Of a stretch of 61,409 bases of DNA, positions 53,094-61,328 are shown in pieces. The translations under genes and the position numbers were made by a program. Source of the stretch: an uncultured Clostridia bacterium (GTDB lineage: Bacteria > Bacillota > Clostridia > Lachnospirales > Lachnospiraceae); the NCBI GenBank assembly GCA_947643415.1, contig CANRWA010000019.1, positions 1 through 61,409 on the forward strand, given 5' to 3'. Position 1 is the stretch's first letter, and the number at the start of each line of letters is the position of its first letter. Below the pieces are notes generated by a model. It did no database searches, was not told the origin of the DNA, and saw nothing but the letters and a program-made list of their open reading frames with translations.

Positions 53094-56000
53094 TTATGCC
53101 CTGGCCAGAGCAGCGGGGAGTGAAAAGTAAGCAAAAAGCCAGTTTATGGACTTTTTGGATCCGTATTTACAGATTGCCTTAATCTTACTGGCACCGAATC
53201 TTTTGTAACTAAACTTATATTGGTACTTTTTCGTTCCTCCTGACGCCTTTGCAGTCAATTTGACTTTTTTACCTTTTCTTGCCTTTTTACTTGAAGGTGA
53301 TGCCTTAAAGCTGCTCACCTTAAGTTTGTTATTTACTACATATTTAGATATAACCTTCTTTGCAGTTTTTCCCTCTTCATCTTTGGCATAAACCATGATA
53401 CTATATTTTCCGGCTTTTTTAGGTTTCCACTTCGCTGATCTGGCCGTCTCAAAATTTCTAATTATATTAGAAGAACCTTTCTTTACTAAGAAGCGGTATT
53501 TTATAACTCCCACTCCGCCTGTTGACTTAACTGAAATTGATATGTCATCACCAACTTGCGCTGTGCCGCTTTCTTTACCTATGGTAAAGTTTGTAATTTT
53601 TAACTCCTCTGCCAGATCTTTGTCTCCTATATAAACACATGCTTTAACAGCATATTCCAGATCCGCTTCTTTACTCTGATATTCTTCTGCACTGTGGGCA
53701 GACCTCATAAATTCTTCCATATCTGAAATAACCGTCTTTAAGCCCTTCACCGACCCCACAGCATAGAGGGCTGAATCCTTTTCCACATCTGCAAGCTTTG
53801 CTTTCGCTTTTTCATATGCACTTACCAGTCCCTCTTTTGCCGCAGCTTCCCGGCTGATATCCTGATATGCTTTATTTAAACGATTGAATGCCGCCTGTAT
53901 CTTAGCATCATCTGTCACCTTTCCTTCTGCCACTTCTCTCGCATTTGCTAAAGCATCCTCAAATGCCGTATATACCTTGGCAGTAAAATCCTTTTCCTGA
54001 TAACCCTTTGCTTCTGTCTGTTGGATCAGATTGTCTAATTCCGATGCATCTCCCATAACTGCAATCATAACAGTTTTCGTTACAGCCGCCCTTCCATCAC
54101 TGGCAGTCAGTGTCACCTCATACTCGCCCGCAGCCGGATCATCCCACCGGAACACCCCTGTATCTTCGTTAAATGATGCTCCATCCGGAATTCCATCCGC
54201 TTTCAATGTCACCGGATCTCCATCCGGATCTGAAGTTTTAACGGTAAACGAAAGCCCCTCACCTGTCAAAACACAGAAAGATGTGTCACATGTAATAATC
54301 GGCAGTTCATTCCCCGAAACATGGTTTTCATCAAATGTATCTTCCGGCACTGCCACCATAACAGATTTTCCCGGTACCGTTATATCAGAACCTGATTCCC
54401 TGATTTTCTCCAGGCCTGATTCCGTCCCATCTGCTATAATAACCCAGTTGTCTGATCTGGTAAGGGCAACAGTCTGATCCGATACTGCGTTGTTAATCAG
54501 CACCGCTATCCTGTCCCACTCGCCGGGCACATCATTGGTTTCATAAAATGCGGTCATCCCGGTTTCCTCTTTGCTGATCCATTCTATATTATTATTCGCC
54601 GGATTCCAATTATCACCACTTCTTTCCAGAATAGTACGGAAACCAGAGAATGCTTTGCGGATGCGGATCATTCCCTTATAATATTTTTGGATATCGGAAT
54701 ATGTATTTACTCTGTTCCAATCGATTTTATTTACCGAATCGGGAGAAGAACCACTGTTATCATCTCCATCTTTCGTTCTGGCAAATTCTTCTCCTGCCTG
54801 CATAAACACTCCACCCTTGGATACAAGAACGACACTTCCCGCCATTTTATTCATTCTTCTCATCTTTTCATCAACAGATGAGAAGTTTTGTTCAAACCCT
54901 TCCGACAATTTATCCCAAAGCGTAAGGTTATCATGGGAAGATACATAGCTCAGGCAGCAGTTCGATGATTTTGACCAGAATGGCCGCCACATTCCCCATT
55001 CACCGGTAGTATAGCCTACTGACCCCATAATTCCGCCAAACACATTATTGGGCCATTTCTCTCCCGGCTCAAGAGAATCACCGCTCACATAATTTGCCTG
55101 CACCAAACCTATCGTACCGTCAAATTTCTCCCCACCCTTTAATGCTTCTCTGATCTGGTCGTTATAGAACCCGATCTCCTTGTCTAACTTGGATTCATTT
55201 GCCTTATGTGCACTATTCGAATCGTATGTACCATCACCGCCAGTCCAGCCTTCCCCATATAGCACAATGGTATTTTTGCCAAACTTTTCATCTAGTTCTT
55301 TTCGAATCTGATTCATAGTAGTTATGTCATGTATCCCCATAAGACCAAACCGGAAACCGTCCAGATTATACTCTTCTGCCCAATAGGTAACAGAATCGAT
55401 CATAAACTTACGGAACATGGCACTTTCACTTCTGGTGGCATTGCCGTAGCCAGACTGGTCATCGTATGACAAATCACTGTTAAGCTTATAATAATAGTCA
55501 GGCATAATCTTATTAAAATTAGAATCTTTGGCATCATATGTATGGCTGTAAGAAACATCCATAATTACTTTTATGTCTGCATCATGCAATGCCTGGATCA
55601 TTTCTTTCATTTCTTTTATGCGGACATTTCCATCGTATGGGTTACTGGAATAGGAGCCCTCCGGAACATTATAATTTTTCGGGCCATAACCCCAGCTATA
55701 ATTATCTCCGGGACTCGTACTGACATCGGTCTCGTCCACAGATGCATAATCATACATCGGAAGAATCTGTACATGTGTCACTCCAAGATCTTTTAAATAA
55801 TCCACACAGGAAGCCACCCTTCCTTCTCCATTAATCGTAGTGCTTTCTGTAAAGGCTTTATACTTTCCACGGTTTTGCTGTGACACACCTGAACTTACAT
55901 CAATTGAAAAATCCCTGATATGAATTTCCCATACGATGATATCACTTAGCAGTGTTTCCTCTCTCTGGTAGTTTTTATCCCAATGATCCGGATCTGTACT

Positions 56001-56471
56001 GTCCAAATCTACTACCATGGCCCTGTCGCCATTTACCCCCGCTGCTTTCGCATAGATATCAACTGCCTCTTCAGTAGTTCCATTTACTGTTACTCTGTAT
56101 GTGTAATAGGTATTGACAATATCTCCTGTGACTTCTGCACTCCATACACCTTGTTCGCTTTTCTCCATTGGCACTTCGCCTATGGCACTGCCGCCATCGC
56201 CCCTGTCATACCTGCAGAGCACAACCGAAGATGCTTCCGGCGACCATACTTTAAATGTAGTCTTTTCAGGTGTATAGGTGCATCCCAATCCGTTCCCGCT
56301 ATAAGCATTCTGTGTATCATAACTACTGTCAAACGAACGTTTGGCATATTCCTTCCCAGCAGTCTCTTCTGCATATGTTGCCACAGATGGAACCATGCCT
56401 ATAGCAGATATTGCCAATGCACTGGCAAGAAAGAAACTGAATAATTTTCTTTTTATGGTCTTTTTTGTCAT
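53094..56471 (-). CDS. Secreted type I pullulanase-like GH13 protein, nucleophile Asp replaced, C-terminus truncated
   Basis: 1125 aa. Signal peptide (LFSFFLASALAISAIGMV), CBM48 (about 45-150), GH13 barrel with DVSYSHTYD (usual DVVYNH), DGFRFGLMGIHD at about 371-382, VLYGEGWTGG with the acid/base Glu near 407, and SSHDNLTLWD near 515. The family has DGFRFDLMG; here codon 376 is GGT (Gly) in place of the catalytic nucleophile Asp. A FIVAR helix pair (about 815-868) and a Tyr-rich beta domain (about 954-1047) follow. A second such domain breaks off after SKKSINW and ends in FAYFSLPAALARA, encoded by repeat sequence. ATG 56471 follows AAAGGAG. It may be inactive, starch-binding, or recently inactivated. 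Confidence 0.88.
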   Translation of the reverse strand: MTKKTIKRKLFSFFLASALAISAIGMVPSVATYAEETAGKEYAKRSFDSSYDTQNAYSGNGLGCTYTPEKTTFKVWSPEASSVVLCRYDRGDGGSAIGEVPMEKSEQGVWSAEVTGDIVNTYYTYRVTVNGTTEEAVDIYAKAAGVNGDRAMVVDLDSTDPDHWDKNYQREETLLSDIIVWEIHIRDFSIDVSSGVSQQNRGKYKAFTESTTINGEGRVASCVDYLKDLGVTHVQILPMYDYASVDETDVSTSPGDNYSWGYGPKNYNVPEGSYSSNPYDGNVRIKEMKEMIQALHDADIKVIMDVSYSHTYDAKDSNFNKIMPDYYYKLNSDLSYDDQSGYGNATRSESAMFRKFMIDSVTYWAEEYNLDGFRFGLMGIHDITTMNQIRKELDEKFGKNTIVLYGEGWTGGDGTYDSNSAHKANESKLDKEIGFYNDQIREALKGGEKFDGTIGLVQANYVSGDSLEPGEKWPNNVFGGIMGSVGYTTGEWGMWRPFWSKSSNCCLSYVSSHDNLTLWDKLSEGFEQNFSSVDEKMRRMNKMAGSVVLVSKGGVFMQAGEEFARTKDGDDNSGSSPDSVNKIDWNRVNTYSDIQKYYKGMIRIRKAFSGFRTILERSGDNWNPANNNIEWISKEETGMTAFYETNDVPGEWDRIAVLINNAVSDQTVALTRSDNWVIIADGTESGLEKIRESGSDITVPGKSVMVAVPEDTFDENHVSGNELPIITCDTSFCVLTGEGLSFTVKTSDPDGDPVTLKADGIPDGASFNEDTGVFRWDDPAAGEYEVTLTASDGRAAVTKTVMIAVMGDASELDNLIQQTEAKGYQEKDFTAKVYTAFEDALANAREVAEGKVTDDAKIQAAFNRLNKAYQDISREAAAKEGLVSAYEKAKAKLADVEKDSALYAVGSVKGLKTVISDMEEFMRSAHSAEEYQSKEADLEYAVKACVYIGDKDLAEELKITNFTIGKESGTAQVGDDISISVKSTGGVGVIKYRFLVKKGSSNIIRNFETARSAKWKPKKAGKYSIMVYAKDEEGKTAKKVISKYVVNNKLKVSSFKASPSSKKARKGKKVKLTAKASGGTKKYQYKFSYKRFGASKIKAICKYGSKKSINWLFAYFSLPAALARA
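53097..53130. repeat. Dispersed repeat TGCCCTGGCCAG ... GAAAAGTAA, second copy
   Basis: TGCCCTGGCCAG (53097-53108) and TGAAAAGTAA (53121-53130), the same blocks as at 22.8 kb. It encodes the aberrant last residues of the pullulanase and marks the junction where that gene was cut. Confidence 0.45.
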
Positions 56472-56514
56472 TTTACTCTCCTTTTTATCTCTCAAACAGC
56501 TTTGTTTGTGAATA

Positions 56515-56543
56515 ATTATATTTAAATGAGAGCAAAAAGTCAA
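56515..56543 (-). promoter_or_regulatory. Promoter of the pullulanase gene
   Basis: On the minus strand, -35 TTGACT (56538-56543), 17-bp spacer, perfect -10 TATAAT (56515-56520), 43 bp upstream of the ATG at 56471. Confidence 0.75.
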
Positions 56544-56552
56544 TCTACTTAA

Positions 56553-56593
56553 CTCAACGGCGCCGATTTGATCCTGTTCAAATTGGCGCCGTT
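56553..56593. repeat. AACGGCGCC hairpin repeat
   Basis: CTCAACGGCGCCGATTTGA (56553-56571) and TCAAATTGGCGCCGTT (56578-56593) form a long stem with one mismatch and a 6-nt loop. It lies between the histidine kinase stop and the pullulanase promoter. A half copy is at 35318-35336. It could act as a terminator for the kinase, but no T-run follows. Confidence 0.55.
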
Positions 56594-56615
56594 AAATGAA
56601 GTAACTATTACAAAA

Positions 56616-58073
56616 TTAAGATATATTTTCAGAAGTTTCTGGAAATTCGACGAAAAAACAAGTTCCTGACCTTTCATCACTTCTCGTGTAGATCGTCCCC
56701 CCATGACGCTCCACAATATTCTTTGCCACCACAAGCCCCAGCCCAGAGCCTTCCTTCTCTCCATGGTTGCTTGCCCGGTAAAATTTATCAAAAATATTTT
56801 CCCACTCCTCCTCTGGGATCATGCTGCCAACATCTTTTACCGTAGTGATAATCTTCCCATCCCTTCTGGCAATATGCACATCAATCTCTGTTCCCTCGTC
56901 TGAATATTTTACCGCATTCTGCAGGAGTATTGTAAAAAGCTGCCGGATCCGATCATAATCTCCCTCCACCAGGGAGCACTCATCTTCATAGGTAACATTA
57001 CCTGTAAGATTTTTCTCCGACATCAGGATACGTATACCCCGCATGGCATCCTGCGCCACAGCGATAACATTCAGCACTTCCAGGTTCAGTTCATAATCCG
57101 GGTTCTGCATACGGGAAAGGATTAAAAGATCTGATACCAGATGTTCCATACTTCCACATTCATTCTGAATCCGTCGCAGGTATTCTTTTTGTTTCACCGG
57201 ATCACCCACATATCCTTCTGCCATGGCATCTGCATATCCCTTTACCACTGCGATGGGAGTGCGGAGCTCATGCGACACATTTGAAAAGAAGTCCCTCCGG
57301 TTCTGTTCGATATCTTCCCTGTATTCCTCTGCCTGTACAAGACGCTTTGACAAAATATCCATACTCTCCGCCAGCGAACCAAGCTCATCCCTCCGCTTAA
57401 TCCCCGTCTGGCAATCGTATTGACCTGCCGCAAGAATCAGAGCTGTCTCTTTTATCTTAATGATGGGCCGCACCAATTGCCTCGAAAAATAGAATGCCAG
57501 CAGCACTGCCAGCAAAAGTCCCATCAGCACACAGATGAACATATATTTTTCATATTGGACAATGGTGTTCTCCTGCATCTCCATAGGCCCTGTGGTCACC
57601 ACTGCTCCTATCACATCCCCGGCACTGTTGCGGATGGGCACAGCAATATGAAGCATTGTCTTTTTATAAATATCATCATAATCACTGTAATTCTTCTTCT
57701 TTCCACTATATGCACTATCCAGGATCCGTTTTGTCTCTTCCGGAAGGTTGAGGGAGCGGATATCCATAGTCGTATAATCTTCAGAAAGCGGGCTGGTGCA
57801 GTCTGGATTGCTGACAATCCACACATCAATATCCTGCTGGTTTCCAAAATCCTCCATCGCTTTCATATAATCCAGGAAGGTATCTGCTTCATTATTCTCT
57901 GCCGCCCTGCTGGTGCGCTGTGCTACACCAGCGGCCAGATCCCCCAGTTGCTGCTTGTATGCCCCCACAATATTCGTCCGGTTAAAACGGGTAAACATCA
58001 ACCCTATCATAATTGTAAATACCATCAGCACAACGCTGAAATATACAAATACACGCCAAAATATCTTCTTCAT
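56616..58073 (-). CDS. Sensor histidine kinase
   Basis: 485 aa, membrane-bound kinase of the OmpR-partner type. Helix 1 (VFVYFSVVLMVFTIMIGLMF) and helix 2 (near 165-190, MFICVLMGLLLAVLLAFYF) enclose an extracytoplasmic sensor domain, followed by HAMP. The phospho-His is in FFSNVSHELRTPIAV near residue 268; N, G1 and G2 boxes are LLQNAVKYSDEG, TVKDVG and GSGLGLVVAKNIVERHGG. It phosphorylates the response regulator encoded 43 bp upstream. The extracellular part has no feature naming a ligand. Proximity to pullulanase does not prove control of it. Confidence 0.93.
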   Translation of the reverse strand: MKKIFWRVFVYFSVVLMVFTIMIGLMFTRFNRTNIVGAYKQQLGDLAAGVAQRTSRAAENNEADTFLDYMKAMEDFGNQQDIDVWIVSNPDCTSPLSEDYTTMDIRSLNLPEETKRILDSAYSGKKKNYSDYDDIYKKTMLHIAVPIRNSAGDVIGAVVTTGPMEMQENTIVQYEKYMFICVLMGLLLAVLLAFYFSRQLVRPIIKIKETALILAAGQYDCQTGIKRRDELGSLAESMDILSKRLVQAEEYREDIEQNRRDFFSNVSHELRTPIAVVKGYADAMAEGYVGDPVKQKEYLRRIQNECGSMEHLVSDLLILSRMQNPDYELNLEVLNVIAVAQDAMRGIRILMSEKNLTGNVTYEDECSLVEGDYDRIRQLFTILLQNAVKYSDEGTEIDVHIARRDGKIITTVKDVGSMIPEEEWENIFDKFYRASNHGEKEGSGLGLVVAKNIVERHGGTIYTRSDERSGTCFFVEFPETSENIS

Positions 58074-58116
58074 TCCATTTCCCCTGCGTCACTTCGACGC
58101 CTGTCATTTCACGTCT

Positions 58117-58806
58117 TTATGCATTCAGTTCAAACTTATAACCAAGACCCCATATCGTCTTTATCTCCCAATCAGGGTGGGGCACCTTATCCAGTTTTGC
58201 GCGCAGCCGCTTGATATGGGAATCGACTGTCCGGCTATCGCCGAAATAATCTTGCCCCCAGAGGCTGTCGAGCAGATTATCCCTGGTAAATACTTTGCTT
58301 GGGTTGCCGGCAAGTATCCACATTGTCTCCACTTCTTTCTTCGTCATCGGAAGCTTTTCTGCACCGACATATACCGTATATGCTTCAATATTTATCGTCA
58401 GGTCGCTGATATTCAGCACCTTTTTCTCTTCTGTCACCTCACCTCGCCCGATCCGCCGGAGAACGGCACGTACTCTCGCCATAACCTCTTCCCCGCTAAA
58501 CGGCTTTACCACATAGTCATCTGCCCCGATATCCAGCCCCATAACACGTTCATAATCCTCGCCCTTTGCGGTGACAAGGATGATCGGCACATCGGATTCC
58601 TCCCGTATCTTTTCACACACCTTATAACCATCCATCCCGGGCATCATTACATCCAAAAGAATTACTGCAGGGTCCGTTTTCCGAAACATCTCCAACGCCT
58701 CAAATCCATCCTTTGCCACAATGGGTTCAAAGCCTTCTTTCGCCACATATGTACCCAAAACCTCCCGGATATCCTGATTATCATCTACAATCAATATACG
58801 CTGCAT
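58117..58806 (-). CDS. OmpR/PhoB-family response regulator
   Basis: 229 aa. The receiver domain (1-118) starts MQRILIVDDNQDIREVLGTY; the phospho-acceptor Asp is in VILLDVMMPGMDGYKV near residue 52, with switch residues VTAKGED and the Lys in DYVVKPFSGEE. The C-terminal winged helix (about 130-228) includes YLWGLGYKFEL-type ending TIWGLGYKFELNA. ATG 58806 is preceded by GGAGG and AGAGG. Partner of the kinase gene downstream. It binds direct repeats as a dimer. Confidence 0.94.
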   Translation of the reverse strand: MQRILIVDDNQDIREVLGTYVAKEGFEPIVAKDGFEALEMFRKTDPAVILLDVMMPGMDGYKVCEKIREESDVPIILVTAKGEDYERVMGLDIGADDYVVKPFSGEEVMARVRAVLRRIGRGEVTEEKKVLNISDLTINIEAYTVYVGAEKLPMTKKEVETMWILAGNPSKVFTRDNLLDSLWGQDYFGDSRTVDSHIKRLRAKLDKVPHPDWEIKTIWGLGYKFELNA

Positions 58807-58830
58807 ATCCTCTCGCCTCCTTTTTATATC

Positions 58831-58859
58831 AACATAACATACCACTTTTTAAATTTCAA
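58831..58859 (-). promoter_or_regulatory. Promoter of the two-component operon
   Basis: On the minus strand, -35 TTGAAA (58854-58859), 17-bp spacer, -10 TATGTT (58831-58836), 25 bp before the start codon at 58806. Confidence 0.5.
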
Positions 58860-58939
58860 GTGTTTGGGGCAAAGTGACATTTTTGTGCCATAGCAAAATG
58901 ATAACTTTTAATTAGCATAGAAAAATGTAGAAAGGAGAC

Positions 58940-59647
58940 ATGTTTTTGAAAAAGAAAACAGTTTGGCTTTTGGCATTTGTATTTCTGGCTTTTTCAATTT
59001 TGGCTCCTTACTCTCCCGCGCAGGGGGCAGTCAAGAAACCAAAACTGAATGTCAAAAAACTGAATATGACGCTGGGAAATGAATTTCGGCTGCGTGTTTA
59101 TAACTTGAAAAAGAAATACACTGTGACATATACATCTTCCAATGCAGAGACTGTTTCTGTAAACAGCACCACCACAAAAGGCAAGACTGCCATGATAAAA
59201 GCGCTGTCTACCGGCTCCGCCACAGTTACGGCCACAATCCGCAAGGGAAAGAAGCTGATCCGCAAGTTAAAATGCCGCGTCAAAGTATCACCTGTCGCTT
59301 TTAGCATAAAATTTCCCAAACGTACTGTTCGGATAAATCTTTCAGAACGGTTTCGGCTGGACCCGATCATCAAACCGAATACATCCACGGAACAGCCAAT
59401 CTTTGAAAGTGATAATCCTTCGGTTGCCACTGTGAGCTGCCATGGTGTAATAACTGCCCTGGCCCTTGGAAGGGCAACGATTACTGCGACCCTGCCTTCT
59501 TCGGGGATCACAGCTACCTGTACTGTTGAAGTCCGGATGCCGAAGGAGAACGAAGAAGAAAAGCCATCAAAGACCGAAAAGCCATCAAGTAACGATAAAA
59601 CGATAAAGTATGAAAAAAATTCATATAAGAATACGAAAGAAAATTAG
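58940..59647 (+). CDS. Secreted protein with two Big2-like domains
   Basis: 235 aa. A signal peptide (VWLLAFVFLAFSILAPYSPAQGA) precedes two Big2-like beta domains: one Lys-rich (about 32-118, LNMTLGNEFRLRVYNLKKKYTVTYTSSNAETVSV) and one canonical (about 120-205, FESDNPSVATVSCHGVITALALGRATITATL). The acidic/basic tail (EEEKPSKTEKPSSNDK) is unfolded. There is no sorting or membrane anchor. Divergent from the two-component operon. Role likely in cell-surface interaction; no catalytic site. It shares the Lys-rich domain type with the GH51 enzyme. Confidence 0.8.
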   Translation: MFLKKKTVWLLAFVFLAFSILAPYSPAQGAVKKPKLNVKKLNMTLGNEFRLRVYNLKKKYTVTYTSSNAETVSVNSTTTKGKTAMIKALSTGSATVTATIRKGKKLIRKLKCRVKVSPVAFSIKFPKRTVRINLSERFRLDPIIKPNTSTEQPIFESDNPSVATVSCHGVITALALGRATITATLPSSGITATCTVEVRMPKENEEEKPSKTEKPSSNDKTIKYEKNSYKNTKEN

Positions 59648-59704
59648 ATTAGGTAATGATTTCACAGCCTGCTATATGAACTTGACCAGACTGTGAAATC
59701 TATA

Positions 59705-59753
59705 AAATCAGATAGGGGGCAGATAAAATAATTATCTGCCCCCTATCTGATTT
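59705..59753. terminator. Strong bidirectional hairpin
   Basis: Two perfect 22-bp arms (59705-59726, 59732-59753; core AGATAGGGGGCAGATAA) around a 5-base loop. It follows the Big2-like gene by 57 bp. A stem this long and perfect is more typical of a repeat or terminator of a mobile element than of an ordinary gene end. Confidence 0.7.
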
Positions 59754-59831
59754 GCACCCAGTATAGTACATTCTAATTAGTGATAATTGTGGAGAATGGA
59801 AGTAATTGGAATGCCCTAACCAATTGAAATG

Positions 59832-59882
59832 CGAATTTTAAGATTGGCAAAATTCGTGCACTAATAGAAGGTATTCGTGCAC
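59832..59882. promoter_or_regulatory. Operator-like repeats
   Basis: Inverted repeat CGAATTTT/AAAATTCG (59832-59839, 59849-59856). Direct repeat ATTCGTGCAC at 59852-59861 and 59873-59882, 21 bp apart, two helical turns. They end 7 bp before the -35 of the next promoter, a position for an activator such as an OmpR-type regulator. Confidence 0.5.
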
Positions 59883-59888
59883 AGTATA

Positions 59889-59917
59889 TTGACATGAATC
59901 AATAACAAATATAAAAT
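59889..59917 (+). promoter_or_regulatory. Rightward promoter
   Basis: -35 TTGACA (59889-59894), 17-bp spacer, -10 TAAAAT (59912-59917). Downstream are the IS110 remnant, the small secreted protein and the VanZ-family gene. Confidence 0.65.
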
Positions 59918-59984
59918 GAATTTTAAAGGCAAAAAGTAGAAAAATCAAGTAGTAACAGCAAATATTTTTGAACAGCAGGATCTT

Positions 59985-60360
59985 TTGAAAAAAGCGGAGG
60001 TGATTAAACAAAATCTTACAATTTTAACTTGGCATGGATTGGAGACCAATGGAAAGTTTGATAAAAATATAAAACTTTCCTTTATCAGCGATGATATGCT
60101 TATCTTAGGATGCGATGTAGGCAACGGAACACACTATATGAGGGTAATTGATACCAGAGGGAACTTAGTAAGTCAGTATTCTCATTTAACAATGATTCAG
60201 AAGATTTCCAAGGCGCAAAGGAATGGGCAATAAAAATAGCTGTTGAGCATAATAGTCGCCAGATAGTCCTTGGCTTAGAGCCGACCGAACACTACTGGTT
60301 CTACCTCACGGCATGGATGATCTCAAATGGAATCAGCGTTATACAGATTATAAGGAGGTA
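59985..60360 (+). pseudogene. IS110-family transposase remnant
   Basis: MLILGCDVGNGTHYMRVIDTRGNLV is the N-terminus of IS110 DEDD transposases, with the first catalytic Asp. Near 60185 the frame shifts, then FNNDSEDFQGAKEWAIKIAVEH and IVLGLEPTEHYWFYL (catalytic Glu) continue in another frame to GISVIQI. An intact protein has about 400 residues; the rest is missing. The frame ends with IIRR-stop, which overlaps the AAGGAGGT of the next gene. Confidence 0.85.
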
Positions 60361-60367
60361 ATAAGAA

Positions 60368-60775
60368 GTGAAAATATTTATTAAGAAAGTTTGGCTTATA
60401 CTTTTGATGATGGCGCTAGTCGTTGAATTAAATCCGATTCAGGCAAGTGCCACTGTGAATAAACCAAGTGAAAACTGGAATCTTAACCCAAGCAAAGATG
60501 GAAGATATAGCGGTCGTGGTAACGCAAAAGGAACAAATTTGTATTCAAACTATAATTTCACAAGTGTTACAAAAATGAGGTTTGAAGTTGTAAATAAGGG
60601 AGAAAAAGATATAACTGTAAACATTTATAGAACAGATGCTTATGTAAGTTACTACAGAATTACAGTTGAGGCAAACTCAACGGCTATTTGGAATATGTCT
60701 ACAAATTCTTCAAAGAAATATTATGTACGTTTTTCTGCTCCCTGTAATTTTACATACACAGTAACAAAAGGATAG
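60368..60775 (+). CDS. Small secreted protein of unknown function
   Basis: 135 aa with a signal peptide (VWLILLMMALVVELNPIQASA) and a mature domain of about 105 residues rich in Asn, Ser and Tyr that looks all-beta: YNFTSVTKMRFEVVNKGEKDITVNIY, then IWNMSTNSSKKYYVRFSAPCNFTYTV. It resembles small secreted beta-sandwich proteins but I recognise no family. The start is GTG at 60368 after AAGGAGGT, a site left by the truncated IS110 gene. Seven bp before the VanZ-family gene, so probably co-transcribed. Confidence 0.65.
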   Translation: MKIFIKKVWLILLMMALVVELNPIQASATVNKPSENWNLNPSKDGRYSGRGNAKGTNLYSNYNFTSVTKMRFEVVNKGEKDITVNIYRTDAYVSYYRITVEANSTAIWNMSTNSSKKYYVRFSAPCNFTYTVTKG

Positions 60776-60782
60776 TGGGAAA

Positions 60783-61328
60783 ATGATTATTTTTATTCGA
60801 GATTATCTTATAGAAAGCTTGTTCCCTTATCATTTAATAGGAATACTTGCATATATTATTTTTCGCGCAATATTTATAAAACGCCGAAAAATAGTATTTG
60901 TTTTAAAAAAGGAACTTCTTCTTTTTGCTTTTGCAAGTTATTGTGTTATAATTATATCTGCAACGATAATGCCTCAATGGTGCAGAAGCACAATTGATGG
61001 TGTAACTCATATTGAATTTGTCCGAAACGAACCAAATTTTAATTTTATTCCATTTAAGTCTATTTTTTCTTTTTTAGAGTTGACTGGAGAGAACAGTAAA
61101 ATCAATTTATTTGCTAATGTTTTCCTATTATTTCCCTTTGGACTACTTTTTCCTGTCATATGGCCCACATATAAGAAAAAAACATTGATCTATGGTATAA
61201 TCATTTCCGTTACAATTGAAATACTGCAGATTATACCCGGGAGAAGCACGGATGTAGATGATGTTATCCTAAATGTTCTGGGATGTAGTATAGGATATGG
61301 AATTACCCGCTTGTTTATTAAGGAATAA
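60783..61328 (+). CDS. VanZ-family membrane protein
   Basis: 181 aa with about five transmembrane helices. NLFANVFLLFPFGLLFPVIW and the conserved ending IEILQIIPGRSTDVDDVILNVLGCSIGYGI are the VanZ family signature. VanZ gives low-level teicoplanin resistance; most family members in gut Firmicutes are uncharacterised and not resistance genes. Follows the small secreted protein by 7 bp. The start ATG has only GGGAAA upstream, so translation may be coupled. Complete within the window. Confidence 0.85.
   Translation: MIIFIRDYLIESLFPYHLIGILAYIIFRAIFIKRRKIVFVLKKELLLFAFASYCVIIISATIMPQWCRSTIDGVTHIEFVRNEPNFNFIPFKSIFSFLELTGENSKINLFANVFLLFPFGLLFPVIWPTYKKKTLIYGIIISVTIEILQIIPGRSTDVDDVILNVLGCSIGYGITRLFIKE

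Larger units (their letters stand above)
59648..59984. other. Intergenic region with terminators and a regulatory region
   Basis: 337 bp without a gene. A 10-bp stem GATTTCACAG/CTGTGAAATC (59658-59667, 59691-59700) and the strong hairpin at 59705-59753 end the upstream gene; the rest holds an inverted repeat, two direct repeats and a promoter listed separately. Confidence 0.7.

Noticed and set aside
60783..61328. Glycopeptide resistance call for the VanZ-family gene
   Set aside because: No vanHAX genes are present, and most VanZ-family proteins of gut Firmicutes are unrelated to resistance.
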